Below are positions 27,831 through 37,506 of a DNA stretch of 64,000 nt, piece after piece. The notes beneath the pieces were generated by a model, which saw only the letters and a program-made list of their open reading frames with translations, had not been told where the DNA came from and made no database searches. The stretch covers positions 1 to 64,000 of the forward strand of contig NZ_WHJH01000019.1 in assembly GCF_011682145.1 (NCBI RefSeq). The letters run 5' to 3'. The stretch's first letter is position 1; every line of letters begins with the position of its first letter. The DNA comes from Massilia mucilaginosa (GTDB taxonomy: Bacteria > Pseudomonadota > Gammaproteobacteria > Burkholderiales > Burkholderiaceae_D). The translations under genes and the position numbers were made by a program.

Positions 27831-29882
27831 CTACACCTTTAAAAACTCCTCCTTGCCCCCCAGCCAGCGCGCCAGATGCGCCTCCACCACATCATCGACC
27901 GCCTCATGAATCAGGTTGTGCGCCACGCCGCGCGCCTGTTCCACCAGCCACTGGTCGGTCTCCAGATCGGCAAACCTGAGCATCGCCTGGCCCGACTGGC
28001 GCGCCCCTAAAAACTCGCCCGGCCCGCGAATCTCCAGATCCCTGCGCGCGATTTCGAATCCATCGGTGGTCTCGCGCATGGTCATCAAGCGCTGCTTGGC
28101 GATCGGCCCCAGCGGGCTCTGATACAGCAACAGGCACACGCTGGCCGCCGAGCCGCGTCCCACCCGCCCGCGCAACTGGTGCAGCTGCGACAAGCCGAAG
28201 CGCTCGGCGTGCTCGATCACCATCAGCGACGCATTCGGCACATCGACCCCCACCTCGATCACGGTGGTGGCCACCAGCACCTGCACCTCGTTGGCGGTGA
28301 AGGCATCCATCACCTCCTGCTTCTCGGCCGCCTTGAGGCGTCCATGCACCAGCCCCACCTGCAAATCGGGCAGGGCCTCGGCCAGCATGGCGTGCGTATC
28401 GGTAGCCGTTTGCAGTTGCAGCGCTTCCGATTCCTCGATCAACGGGCACACCCAGTAAATCTGGCGTCCCTCCAGCGCCGCCGCGTGCACCCGCTCGATG
28501 ACTTCGTCGCGCCGGTTCTGGTCGATCGCGCGCGTGACGATCGGGCTGCGCCCCGGCGGCAGTTCATCGATGACCGACACTTCCAGGTCGGCGTAATAGG
28601 TCATCGCCAGGGTGCGCGGAATCGGCGTGGCCGACATCATCAGCTGATGCGGCGTCTTGCCGTTGCTGCCCTTGTTGCGCAGGGTGAGGCGCTGGCCCAC
28701 GCCGAAGCGGTGCTGCTCGTCGACGATCACCAGCCCCAGTTTCGCAAACTGCACCGTATCCTGGATCAGCGCGTGGGTGCCGATGACCAGCTGCGCCTCG
28801 CCCGACTCCACCATCGCGGTGGCGGCCAGCTTGTCCTTCTTTTTCAGGCTGCCGGTGAGCCACGCCACCTTCACGCCGAGCGGCTCCATCCAGCCGGCGA
28901 TCTTGCGGAAGTGCTGGTCGGCCAGAATTTCGGTCGGCGCCATCAGGGCCGCCTGGTAGCCGCTGTCGATGGCCTGCGCGGCGGCCAGCGCCGACACCAC
29001 CGTCTTGCCGCTGCCGACGTCTCCCTGCAGCAGGCGCTGCATCGGATAACCGTTTTTCAGGTCGGCGCGGATTTCTTTCAGCACGCGCTGCTGCGCGCCG
29101 GTCAGCTTGAACGGCAACTGCCCCAGGAACGCTTCCGACAATGCGCCGATGGCCTTGAGTACCGGCGCCCCCTTGACCCGGCGCGCCCGCTGCGCGCGTT
29201 TCAGCGAGAGCTGCTGCGCCAGCAGTTCGTCGAACTTCATGCGGATCCAGGCCGGGTGCGAGCGCTCGACCAGCGAATGGGCGTCGATTTCCTGCGGCGG
29301 ATAGTGCAGCAGCCGCACCGACGGCTCGAAATCGGTCAGGTTCATCTCTGCGCGCAGCGCCGGCGGCAGGGTGTCGTGCCAGTCGATGCGCTTCATCGCA
29401 TCGGCGATCGCGCGCCGCAGAATCGCCTGCGACAAGCCTTCGCCGGACGGATACACGGGCGTGAGCACGGTCGGCAGCGGCGCGCCTTCGTTGATCACCT
29501 TGTAGGCCGGGTGCACCATCTCGGCCCCGAAGAAGCCGTGCTTGAGTTCCGCCCGGGCGCGCACGCGCGTGCCCTCGGCAAGCTGCCTGACCTGGCTGCC
29601 GTAAAAATTCATGAAGCGCAGCAGCAGGTCGCCGCTCTGGTCGGCGATGGTGACCAGCAGCTGGCGCCGCGGGCGGAAGCTGATCTCGTTTTTCGTGACC
29701 ACCCCCTCGACCTGCGACACATGGCCGCCGCGCAGGCAGGCTTCGCGGATCGACACCACGACGGTCTCGTCCTCGTAGCGCATGGGCAGGTGCAGCACCA
29801 GGTCCATGTCGGTGTGCAGGCCCAGCTTGGCGAGCTTGCTTTCGTTGGTTTTCGGTGGCGTTTTCGGTTTGGTCGGCGGCAT
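27831..29882 (-). CDS. recG: ATP-dependent DNA helicase RecG
   Basis: 683 aa. An N-terminal wedge/OB domain (residues ~30-170) binds branched DNA. The SF2 helicase core follows: motif I GDVGSGKTVVSAL, Ia APTEILADQH, II VDEQHRFGVGQR, III MSATPIPRTLA, and V/VI TVIEVGVDVPNA and QLRGRVGRG. The C-terminal RecG wedge-associated TRG-like region is present (MRETTDGFEIARRDLEIRGPGEFLG). It remodels stalled forks and Holliday junctions. Length matches E. coli RecG (693 aa). Divergent from queA with ~100 bp between the starts. The SD before ATG 29882 is weak. Confidence 0.96.
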   Translation of the reverse strand: MPPTKPKTPPKTNESKLAKLGLHTDMDLVLHLPMRYEDETVVVSIREACLRGGHVSQVEGVVTKNEISFRPRRQLLVTIADQSGDLLLRFMNFYGSQVRQLAEGTRVRARAELKHGFFGAEMVHPAYKVINEGAPLPTVLTPVYPSGEGLSQAILRRAIADAMKRIDWHDTLPPALRAEMNLTDFEPSVRLLHYPPQEIDAHSLVERSHPAWIRMKFDELLAQQLSLKRAQRARRVKGAPVLKAIGALSEAFLGQLPFKLTGAQQRVLKEIRADLKNGYPMQRLLQGDVGSGKTVVSALAAAQAIDSGYQAALMAPTEILADQHFRKIAGWMEPLGVKVAWLTGSLKKKDKLAATAMVESGEAQLVIGTHALIQDTVQFAKLGLVIVDEQHRFGVGQRLTLRNKGSNGKTPHQLMMSATPIPRTLAMTYYADLEVSVIDELPPGRSPIVTRAIDQNRRDEVIERVHAAALEGRQIYWVCPLIEESEALQLQTATDTHAMLAEALPDLQVGLVHGRLKAAEKQEVMDAFTANEVQVLVATTVIEVGVDVPNASLMVIEHAERFGLSQLHQLRGRVGRGSAASVCLLLYQSPLGPIAKQRLMTMRETTDGFEIARRDLEIRGPGEFLGARQSGQAMLRFADLETDQWLVEQARGVAHNLIHEAVDDVVEAHLARWLGGKEEFLKV

Positions 29883-29986
29883 ATTGAAGCAACTTCAGTG
29901 CGTAAGGGGGTAAAATAGAGGGTTGCCCTGCACGCGTGAGCCCTTATTGTACGGCTCTTGACCCCATTTTTTACAAAATTAGCAGA

Positions 29987-31009
29987 ATGTACTCGCTCTC
30001 CGACTTCGATTTCGACCTGCCCGCCGAGCGCATCGCGCAAACGCCGCTGCCCAACCGCAGTGCCTCCCGCCTGCTGCACCTGGACGGGGCGGCCATTGTC
30101 GACCGCCAGTTCGCCGATATCGTCGGCCTGCTCGCCCCCGGCGACCTGCTGGTGATGAACGACACGCGCGTGCTCAAGGCGCGCTTTTTCGGCGTCAAGG
30201 AAACCGGCGGCAACGTCGAGGTGCTGGTCGAGCGTATCCTCGACAGCCGCACCGTGCTGGCCCAGGTGCGCGCTTCCAAGTCGCCCAAGCCCGGCAACCG
30301 CATCCGCCTGGCCGACGCCTTCAACGTCACCGCGGGCGAGCGCGCCGGCGAATTCTTCACCCTCGTCTTCGATGGCGACGTGTTCGAGCTGATCGAAGCG
30401 CACGGGCGCCTGCCGCTGCCGCCCTATATTGAACACGACGCCGACGAATTCGACGAAACGCGCTACCAGACCGTGTATTCGCGCGAACCGGGCGCGGTGG
30501 CCGCGCCGACGGCCGGCCTGCACTTCGACCAAGCGCTGCTGGCCGCGCTCAAGGCCAAGGGCGTCAACTTCGCCTATGTGACCCTGCACGTGGGCGCCGG
30601 CACCTTCCAGCCGGTGCGGGTCGAAGCGCTGGCCGAGCACAAGATGCACACCGAGTGGTACACCGTGCCGCAGGAAACGGTGGACGCCGTGCGCGCCGCC
30701 AGGGCGGCCGGGCGCGATGTCGTGGCGGTCGGCACCACCAGCCTGCGCGCGCTCGAATCGGCCTCGCAGTCGGGTGAACTGGTGGCCGGCAGCGCCGACA
30801 CCGCCCTGTTCATCACGCCCGGCTACACCTTCAAAACGGTGTCGCGCCTGATCACCAACTTCCACCTGCCCAAATCGACCCTGCTGATGCTGGTGTCGGC
30901 CTTTGCCGGGTATGAGGCCATCCGCGGCGCCTACGCGCACGCCATCGCCAGCGAGTACCGCTTCTTCAGCTATGGCGACGCCATGCTGCTCACGACCGAC
31001 AACAAGTAG
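29987..31009 (+). CDS. queA: S-adenosylmethionine:tRNA ribosyltransferase-isomerase
   Basis: 340 aa. It transfers and isomerises the ribosyl part of SAM onto 7-aminomethyl-deazaguanine in tRNA to give epoxyqueuosine. Family motifs: N-terminal [34 protein letters not shown], the [21 protein letters not shown] segment, and C-terminal [19 protein letters not shown]. The start was taken at ATG 29987 (MYSLSDFDF), as in QueA proteins. It is followed after 12 bp by tgt, which acts one step earlier in queuosine synthesis, in the common queA-tgt-yajC-secDF order. Confidence 0.96.
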   Translation: MYSLSDFDFDLPAERIAQTPLPNRSASRLLHLDGAAIVDRQFADIVGLLAPGDLLVMNDTRVLKARFFGVKETGGNVEVLVERILDSRTVLAQVRASKSPKPGNRIRLADAFNVTAGERAGEFFTLVFDGDVFELIEAHGRLPLPPYIEHDADEFDETRYQTVYSREPGAVAAPTAGLHFDQALLAALKAKGVNFAYVTLHVGAGTFQPVRVEALAEHKMHTEWYTVPQETVDAVRAARAAGRDVVAVGTTSLRALESASQSGELVAGSADTALFITPGYTFKTVSRLITNFHLPKSTLLMLVSAFAGYEAIRGAYAHAIASEYRFFSYGDAMLLTTDNK

Positions 31010-32161
<1,152 letters not shown>

Positions 32162-32350
32162 AAGTTGTAAAACCGGCGGCCGGCGAACCGGGGACAGCGT
32201 CCCGACCTTACCTTTAGCTGTCTTTTTGACTACTAACCCTGGCGTTGTCATTTCTGCCATTGGCAGAAATGACTTCCCGCGCAGGCGGGAATCCATAGCA
32301 CCTATGCTCAGCGGTGCTATGGGCCCCCGCCTGCGCGGGGGAGACGGCCC
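32162..32350. repeat. palindrome-rich tgt-yajC intergenic region with family C repeat
   Basis: The gap 32162-32514 contains no supported gene. It holds GGGACAGCGTCCC (32192 region), the perfect palindrome TTTCTGCCATTGGCAGAAA (32251-32269), and a family C inverted pair. The left arm is TTCCCGCGCAGGCGGGAA, then TCCATAGCACC. The right arm is GGTGCTATGG, then GCCCCCGCCTGCGCGGGGG (to ~32342). The outer arms differ from each other by compensating G/A changes, as in aged REP pairs. The yajC promoter follows. Confidence 0.7.
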
Positions 32351-32458
32351 TAGAAGGCAACGCAGCGGGTGGATGTTGAAAATTATATAACTTTCGACCG
32401 CTTGCAAAAACGAAGTTGGCAGCCACATAGGCCAAATTGGCTCGCCCCGAGTATGCGG

Positions 32459-32467
32459 TGCTAGAAT
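32459..32467 (+). promoter_or_regulatory. extended -10 promoter for yajC-secDF
   Basis: TGCTAGAAT is an extended -10 (TGN plus TAGAAT). A TTGGCT at 32437-32442 could serve as -35, with a long 19-bp spacer. It lies ~48 bp before the yajC start codon. Predicted by eye only. Confidence 0.5.
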
Positions 32468-32514
32468 ACAGCGCTGATTTTTTAACGAAACTAACCTCAA
32501 TATCGGAGTCTCCC

Positions 32515-32850
32515 GTGTTTATTTCCAACGCTTATGCGCAAGCTGCCCCCGCTGCCGCCGATACCAGTCTGATGGGCAATATGAGCACCTTCCTGCCCCT
32601 GATTCTGATGTTCGTGGTCATGTATTTCCTGATGATCCGCCCACAGCAAAAACGCGCCAAAGAGCAGAAATCCATGATGGACGCGCTCGCCAAGGGCGAT
32701 GAAGTCGTCACCGCCGGCGGCATCCTCGGCAAAGTCGTCAAGGTCAGCGACAGCTATGTCACCATCGACATCGCCAACAACACGCCGATCGTTGTGCAGA
32801 AGAGTTCGATCACCACGCTGCTGCCGAAAGACACGCTGAAGTCCCTGTAA
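32515..32850 (+). CDS. yajC: preprotein translocase subunit YajC
   Basis: 111 aa from GTG 32515 (MFISNAYAQAAPAA...), preceded by CGGAG. A single TM helix (STFLPLILMFVVMYFLMIRPQQKRAKEQK) and a small cytosolic domain (GDEVVTAGGILGKVVKVSDSYVTIDI) match YajC, the accessory partner of SecDF in the Sec holotranslocon. The in-frame ATG at 32437 is rejected because it precedes the ribosome binding site and lies in the promoter. secD follows after 54 bp. Confidence 0.95.
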   Translation: MFISNAYAQAAPAAADTSLMGNMSTFLPLILMFVVMYFLMIRPQQKRAKEQKSMMDALAKGDEVVTAGGILGKVVKVSDSYVTIDIANNTPIVVQKSSITTLLPKDTLKSL

Positions 32851-32904
32851 GCCCGACGCGCGGCCGATGCCGCCTGACTGCTCAACATTGAACGCTGGAA
32901 CACT

Positions 32905-34782
32905 ATGAATCGCTATCCCGTCTGGAAATACATTCTCATCGTCATTGCGCTGTTGCTGGGTGCCTTGTACACGGCGCCCAACTACTTCGTCGAATCGCCT
33001 GCGCTGCAGGTGACGACCGGCAGTTCGATCCTCAAGATCACCAACTCGACGAGCGAACAGGTCGAAGCAGCCCTCAAGGCGGCCGGCATCGCGCACGATG
33101 GCGTGACCCTGGACGGGAATGAAAACAGCACGTCCGTGCGTGCGCGCTTCGCCACCACCGACGCCCAGTTCAAGGCCAAGCTGGCGCTCGAACGCGCCCT
33201 GAACCGCAACCCTGCCGAACCGGATTACATCGTCACCGTCAACCTGGTGAAGAACACCCCGCAGTGGATGCAGGCGCTGCGCGCCTTGCCGATGAACCTG
33301 GGCCTGGACTTGCGCGGCGGCGTGCACTTCCTGATGCAGGTGGACGTGGCCGCGACCACCGAGACCAAGATCAAGAGCATGCAGCAAAGCGTGCGCAGCC
33401 TGCTGCTCAAAAAGGAAGAAGCGCGCCACAGCGGCATCGACCGCGTCGGCCAGAACATCGAAGTGCGCTTTGACGATGCCGCCAGGCGCGCCAAGGCACG
33501 CGCGATCATCGGCGCCGATTCGCCCGACCTGCTGCTGACCGAAGCGTCCGACGCCAACGGCCTGAAACTGGTCGTCGCGCTCAAGCCCGAAGCACTGCAG
33601 CGCACCATCGAAGAAGGCGTCAAGCAAAACATCCTGACCCTGTCGAAGCGGGTCAATGAACTGGGCGTGTCCGAGCCGATCATCCAGCAGCAGGGCCGCG
33701 ACCGCATCGTGGTGCAGCTGCCGGGCGTGCAGGACGTTGCGCGCGCCAAGGACATCATCGGCCGCACCGCCACGCTCGAAATGCGCATGGTCGACGACAC
33801 CGTGGTGCCGGGCATGGAATCGGCCGCCAGCATTCCGCTCACGTCCGAACTGTTCACCGACGAGCGCGGCCAGCCGATCGTGCTCCTGAAAGACATTATC
33901 CTGAGCGGCGAATACATTTCCAGCGCCATCGGCACCATGGACCAGAACAACCAGCCGGCGGTGAGCCTGGACCTGAACGGCAATGGCGGCAGCAAGATGC
34001 GCGAAGCCACGCGCGACCGCATCGGCAAGCGCATGGCCATCCTGCTCAAGGAAAAAGGCAAGTACAACGTGCTGTCGGCACCGGTCATCAACAGTGAACT
34101 GGGCAGCCGCTTCCAGATCACCGGCATGGGCACCCCGCAAAAAGCCAACGAACTGGCGCTGCTGCTGCGCTCCGGCGCCCTGTCGGCACCGATGGAAATC
34201 ATCGAAGAACGCGTGATCGGCCCGCAGCTGGGCGCCGAGAACATCGCCAAGGGCCTGTACTCGACCGTGTACGGCTTCGCCGCGATCGCCATTTTCATGA
34301 TCATCTACTACCACATGTTCGGCGCCTTCAGCGTCGTCGCGCTGGCCTCGAACCTGCTGTTCCTGCTGGCGCTGCTGTCGTGGATGCAGGTGACCTTGAC
34401 CTTGCCGGGCATCGCCGCGATCGCGCTGGCGCTGGGCATGGCGATTGACGCCAACGTGCTCATTAACGAACGTATCCGCGAAGAGCTGCGCGCCGGCGAA
34501 TCGCCGCAAAAGGCGATTGCCGCCGGCTTCGACCGCGCCTGGGCCACCATTCTCGACTCCAACGTGACCACACTGATCGTCGGTATCGCCTTGCTGGTCT
34601 TCGGTTCCGGTCCGGTGCGCGGCTTCGCCGTGGTCCACTGCCTGGGCATCCTGACGTCGATGTTCTCGTCCGTGTTCGTCTCGCGCGGCGTGGTCAACCT
34701 CTGGTACGGCCGCACGAAAAAACTGAACAAAGTCTCGATCGGTACTGTCTGGACTCCTGGCCTGTCGGTCACCAAACAATAA
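32905..34782 (+). CDS. secD: protein translocase subunit SecD
   Basis: 625 aa inner-membrane protein. TM1 lies at residues ~8-26 (KYILIVIALLLGALYTAPNYF), followed by a large periplasmic P1 domain, and then five TM helices from residue ~445. The family's GLDLRGGVHF motif (D1) and the TM4 segment GIAAIALALGMAIDANVLINERIREEL (D4/D5, with the proton-path Asp) are intact. It uses the proton gradient to complete protein export with SecF and SecYEG. Length is normal for Betaproteobacteria. secF follows after 24 bp. Confidence 0.97.
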   Translation: MNRYPVWKYILIVIALLLGALYTAPNYFVESPALQVTTGSSILKITNSTSEQVEAALKAAGIAHDGVTLDGNENSTSVRARFATTDAQFKAKLALERALNRNPAEPDYIVTVNLVKNTPQWMQALRALPMNLGLDLRGGVHFLMQVDVAATTETKIKSMQQSVRSLLLKKEEARHSGIDRVGQNIEVRFDDAARRAKARAIIGADSPDLLLTEASDANGLKLVVALKPEALQRTIEEGVKQNILTLSKRVNELGVSEPIIQQQGRDRIVVQLPGVQDVARAKDIIGRTATLEMRMVDDTVVPGMESAASIPLTSELFTDERGQPIVLLKDIILSGEYISSAIGTMDQNNQPAVSLDLNGNGGSKMREATRDRIGKRMAILLKEKGKYNVLSAPVINSELGSRFQITGMGTPQKANELALLLRSGALSAPMEIIEERVIGPQLGAENIAKGLYSTVYGFAAIAIFMIIYYHMFGAFSVVALASNLLFLLALLSWMQVTLTLPGIAAIALALGMAIDANVLINERIREELRAGESPQKAIAAGFDRAWATILDSNVTTLIVGIALLVFGSGPVRGFAVVHCLGILTSMFSSVFVSRGVVNLWYGRTKKLNKVSIGTVWTPGLSVTKQ

Positions 34783-34806
34783 GCACTTACTACAACAGGA
34801 CTCAAG

Positions 34807-35826
34807 ATGGAATTTTTCCGCATCAAGAAAGATATTCCCTTCATGCGCCATGCGTTGATTTTCAACGTGGTGTCGGCGCTGACCTTCGTGGCAGCCGTGT
34901 TTTTCCTGGTGACCCGCGGGCTGCATCTGTCGGTCGAATTCAAGGGCGGCACGGTGATGGAGCTCAAATACCCGGCCGCCGCCAACCAGGAGAAGATCCG
35001 CACGGACCTGATCACGCTCGGTTACGAGCAGCCGGAAGTATCGAGCTTCGGCACCGCGCAGGAAGTCATGCTGCGCCTGCCGATCATCGAGTCGGTGGCC
35101 GGTTCCACCGGTTCGCAGAAGGTGTTCGCCGCGCTGTGCAAATCCGAAGGCGGCGCGGTCACCCGCATCGATACCGTGGTCAAGGGCCAGAGCGTGGCCA
35201 AGGATGTCTGCCATTCCCCAAGCGGCGCCGACGTGCTCAGTCTCCAGAAGGTCGAATTCGTCGGCCCGCAGGTCGGTGAGGAACTGGCCCACAACGGTAT
35301 CAGCGCGCTGCTCATGGTGGTGCTGTTCGTGGTGATCTACCTGGCCATCCGCTTCGAGTGGAAGTACGCCGTCTCGGCCATCGTCGCCAACTTGCACGAC
35401 GTGGTCATCATCCTCGGCTTCTTCGCCTTCTTCCAGTGGGAGTTCTCGCTGGCGGTGCTGGCCGGCGTGCTGGCGGTGCTGGGCTACTCGGTCAACGAAT
35501 CGGTGGTGATTTTCGACCGGATCCGCGAAAACTTCCGCAAGCAGCGCAAGGCCAGCGTCGAAGAAGTCATCGACAATGCGATCACCAGCACCATCTCGCG
35601 TACCATCATCACCCACGGCTGTACCCAGATGATGGTGCTCTCGATGCTGCTCCTGGGCGGCGCGACCTTGCACTACTTCGCCGTGGCGCTGACCATCGGT
35701 ATCTTGTTCGGTATCTACTCGTCGGTATTCGTCGCCGCGGCCATTGCCATGTGGCTGGGCGTGAAACGTGAAGACCTGATCAAGCCGATCAAGGAAAAGG
35801 ACGAAACCGACGGCGCCGTCGTTTAA
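34807..35826 (+). CDS. secF: protein translocase subunit SecF
   Basis: 339 aa with six TM helices. N-terminal MEFFRIKKDIPFMRHALIFN, periplasmic LSVEFKGGTVMEL, and the SecF signature LAGVLAVLGYSVNESVVIFDRIREN, followed by NAITSTISRTIITHG, are all present. It forms the SecDF proton-driven complex with the preceding gene. A terminator lies 23 bp beyond the stop, closing the queA-tgt-yajC-secDF block. Confidence 0.97.
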   Translation: MEFFRIKKDIPFMRHALIFNVVSALTFVAAVFFLVTRGLHLSVEFKGGTVMELKYPAAANQEKIRTDLITLGYEQPEVSSFGTAQEVMLRLPIIESVAGSTGSQKVFAALCKSEGGAVTRIDTVVKGQSVAKDVCHSPSGADVLSLQKVEFVGPQVGEELAHNGISALLMVVLFVVIYLAIRFEWKYAVSAIVANLHDVVIILGFFAFFQWEFSLAVLAGVLAVLGYSVNESVVIFDRIRENFRKQRKASVEEVIDNAITSTISRTIITHGCTQMMVLSMLLLGGATLHYFAVALTIGILFGIYSSVFVAAAIAMWLGVKREDLIKPIKEKDETDGAVV

Positions 35827-35849
35827 GCGCCCTCCAGCCTTTGCCAAGA

Positions 35850-35882
35850 ATGCCGCCCGGCTCACGCTGCGCGGCATTTTTC
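35850..35882 (+). terminator. terminator after secF
   Basis: ATGCCGC (35850-35856) and GCGGCAT (35871-35877) form the stem, followed by TTTTT. The loop is 14 nt and can pair further. Confidence 0.75.
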
Positions 35883-35929
35883 ACAAGCGCCGCCTGCCGA
35901 ACCACGATGCCTCGTCACCGCCCGCCGCC

Positions 35930-36622
35930 ATGAGCCGTACCAACCGCCTGTTCCTCCTGCTCGACGCCCTGCGCGGTCACCGCCGGCCGGTCACGGCCGC
36001 CGTGCTGGCCGAGCGCCTCGGCGTCTCCGAGCGCACCATCTACCGCGACATCCAGACCTTGTCCGAACTGGGCGCGCCGGTAGAAGGCGAAGCGGGTGTC
36101 GGGTTCATGATGCGCGCCGGGCTGTTTCTGCCGCCGCTGATGTTTTCCAAAGACGAACTCGAAGCGCTGGTGCTGGGTGCGCGCTGGGTCGGGCGCCAGG
36201 GCGACGACGCGCTGGCCGACGCCGCATCGAACGCGCTGGCCAAGATCGCCACGGCCACGCCGAAAGACCTGCGCGACTGCATCGCCGAGACCAGCCTGTG
36301 GGTGCCGGTCGGGCCGGGCGTGCCCGAGGCGACCGCCTTCGTGCGGCCGGCGCGCGAAGCGATCCGCGACCAGCACAAGCTGCATATCGGCTACCGCGAC
36401 GCCGCCGGCCAGGCGACCGAGCGCACCGTGTGGCCGTTCGCGCTGGCGTTCTTCGAAGGCGCGCGCGTGCTGGCCGCCTGGTGCGAACTGCGCGGGGCCA
36501 ACCGCCACTTCCGCATCGACCGCATCGCCAGTGCGCAAGCGCATGGCGAGCCCTATCCCGAACACCGGCGAGAACTCATCAAGCGCTGGCGCGCCGAGAT
36601 GTGCATGCCCGACGACTCCTGA
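35930..36622 (+). CDS. YafY-type transcriptional regulator (HTH + WYL)
   Basis: 230 aa. The N-terminal winged HTH (LAERLGVSERTIYRDIQTLSELGAPV, residues ~25-52) is of the DeoR/HTH_11 type. The C-terminal WYL domain (HIGYRDAAGQATERTVWPFALAF...WCELRGANRHFRIDRI, residues ~148-205) senses a ligand, often a nucleic-acid or nucleotide signal in other WYL proteins. The most likely target is the GST gene 61 bp downstream on the same strand, but this is inferred only from proximity. Starts near ATG 35930, ~50 bp after the secF terminator. Confidence 0.88.
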   Translation: MSRTNRLFLLLDALRGHRRPVTAAVLAERLGVSERTIYRDIQTLSELGAPVEGEAGVGFMMRAGLFLPPLMFSKDELEALVLGARWVGRQGDDALADAASNALAKIATATPKDLRDCIAETSLWVPVGPGVPEATAFVRPAREAIRDQHKLHIGYRDAAGQATERTVWPFALAFFEGARVLAAWCELRGANRHFRIDRIASAQAHGEPYPEHRRELIKRWRAEMCMPDDS

Positions 36623-36683
36623 CAGAAACTGACGCAGGGCGCTCCTATCATGGCCGCTCCAACAACTTTTCAAGGAGTGCGCC

Positions 36684-37301
36684 ATGCGCCTGTTTCACAA
36701 TACCCTGTCATCGAACGGCCGCCGCGTGCTGATGGTCGCCGAGCAGCTTGGCCTGCCGCTGGACATCATCGAGGTCGACCTGATGAGCGAAAGCGAGCGT
36801 GCGCGCCTGCACGAAATCAACCCCAACGGCAAACTGCCGGTGCTCGACGACGACGGCTTCCTGCTGTGGGAATCGTGCGCCATCATGCAATACCTGTGCG
36901 ACATCACGCCCGGCCAGCAACTCTATCCGCAGGATGCGCGGGTGCGGGCCGATGTGAACCGCTGGCTGTTCTGGGGCAGCCAGCATTTTGCCGAGACGGT
37001 CAGCATCCTGTCGTTCGAACACATATGGAAGGCCATGATCGGCATGGGCGAGGCCGACCCGGCGACGGTAGCACGCACCGAAGGCGAACTGCGCCAGCTC
37101 GGCGCCGTGCTCGACGGCCATCTGGCGCAACGCGACTGGCTGGTGGGCGACGCGCTCAGCCTGGCCGACATCGGCGTGGTGTCGCCGATGATGTACCTGG
37201 AACAAGCCAAACTGCCGCTAGCTGACTTCCCCAACCTGATGCGCTGGTTCGACCGCCTGCGCCAGCTCGAGCTCTGGAAAAACACCACCCCCGCCGGATA
37301 A
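36684..37301 (+). CDS. glutathione S-transferase family protein
   Basis: 205 aa. N-terminal thioredoxin-fold domain (MRLFHNTLSSNGRRVLMVAEQLGL...NPNGKLPVLDDDGFLLWESCAIMQYL) contains the glutathione-binding NPxGKLP and ESCAI motifs. A C-terminal all-helical domain follows, with the usual LVGDALSLADIGVV signature. The active-site Ser (LSSNG) resembles theta/beta-type GSTs. CAAGGAG lies 8 nt before the ATG. Downstream of, and possibly controlled by, the WYL regulator. Substrate unknown. Confidence 0.9.
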   Translation: MRLFHNTLSSNGRRVLMVAEQLGLPLDIIEVDLMSESERARLHEINPNGKLPVLDDDGFLLWESCAIMQYLCDITPGQQLYPQDARVRADVNRWLFWGSQHFAETVSILSFEHIWKAMIGMGEADPATVARTEGELRQLGAVLDGHLAQRDWLVGDALSLADIGVVSPMMYLEQAKLPLADFPNLMRWFDRLRQLELWKNTTPAG

Positions 37302-37328
37302 CTCCGCAAAACCAGCGATTCCACCTAC

Positions 37329-37384
37329 AACCGGGGTCAGAGCTCTAATTAGAAATCTTTCTAGTCAGAGCTCTGACCCCGGTT
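37329..37384. repeat. 56-bp near-perfect palindrome, REP-like family B
   Basis: AACCGGGGTCAGAGCTCT, then TAGAAA / TTTCTA, then AGAGCTCTGACCCCGGTT: the whole 56 bp folds on itself with only two short unpaired positions. Its core GGGGTCAGAGCTCTGACCCC would be a perfect 20-bp palindrome if the two arms were joined. The same arms recur in the cluster at 45672-45876. It lies between the GST stop and the sugar-locus promoter. Confidence 0.85.
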
Positions 37385-37402
37385 GGCGTGTGCGGCAATT
37401 GA

Positions 37403-37431
37403 TTGACAGTACGGTGGAGCGGGGGCATACT
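37403..37431 (+). promoter_or_regulatory. sigma70 promoter of the GPH symporter-GH94 operon
   Basis: TTGACA (37403-37408), 17-bp spacer, CATACT (37426-37431): a consensus -35 with optimal spacing and a good -10. Transcription should start near 37438, immediately ahead of the LacI-type operator at 37442-37457. Confidence 0.85.
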
Positions 37432-37441
37432 CGTTGTTGTA

Positions 37442-37457
37442 TATGTTAGCGCTAACA
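37442..37457. promoter_or_regulatory. LacI/GalR-family operator
   Basis: ATGTTAGCGCTAACAT is a perfect 16-bp palindrome with the central CG typical of LacI-family operators. It overlaps the predicted +5 to +20 of the promoter at 37403-37431, ideal for repression. The LacI-type regulator encoded at 41412-42440 is the obvious ligand-responsive repressor. Confidence 0.85.
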
Positions 37458-37506
37458 TAGGATTCGGCTGCGCGTCGGCGCGGCCGTCCATCGAGGAGAT
37501 TCCGCG

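Noticed and set aside
32497-35877. An 1126-codon open frame on the minus strand across yajC-secD-secF
   Set aside because: It spans three clear plus-strand genes and their gaps, and the protein has no recognisable fold. Mirror frame of high-GC coding DNA.
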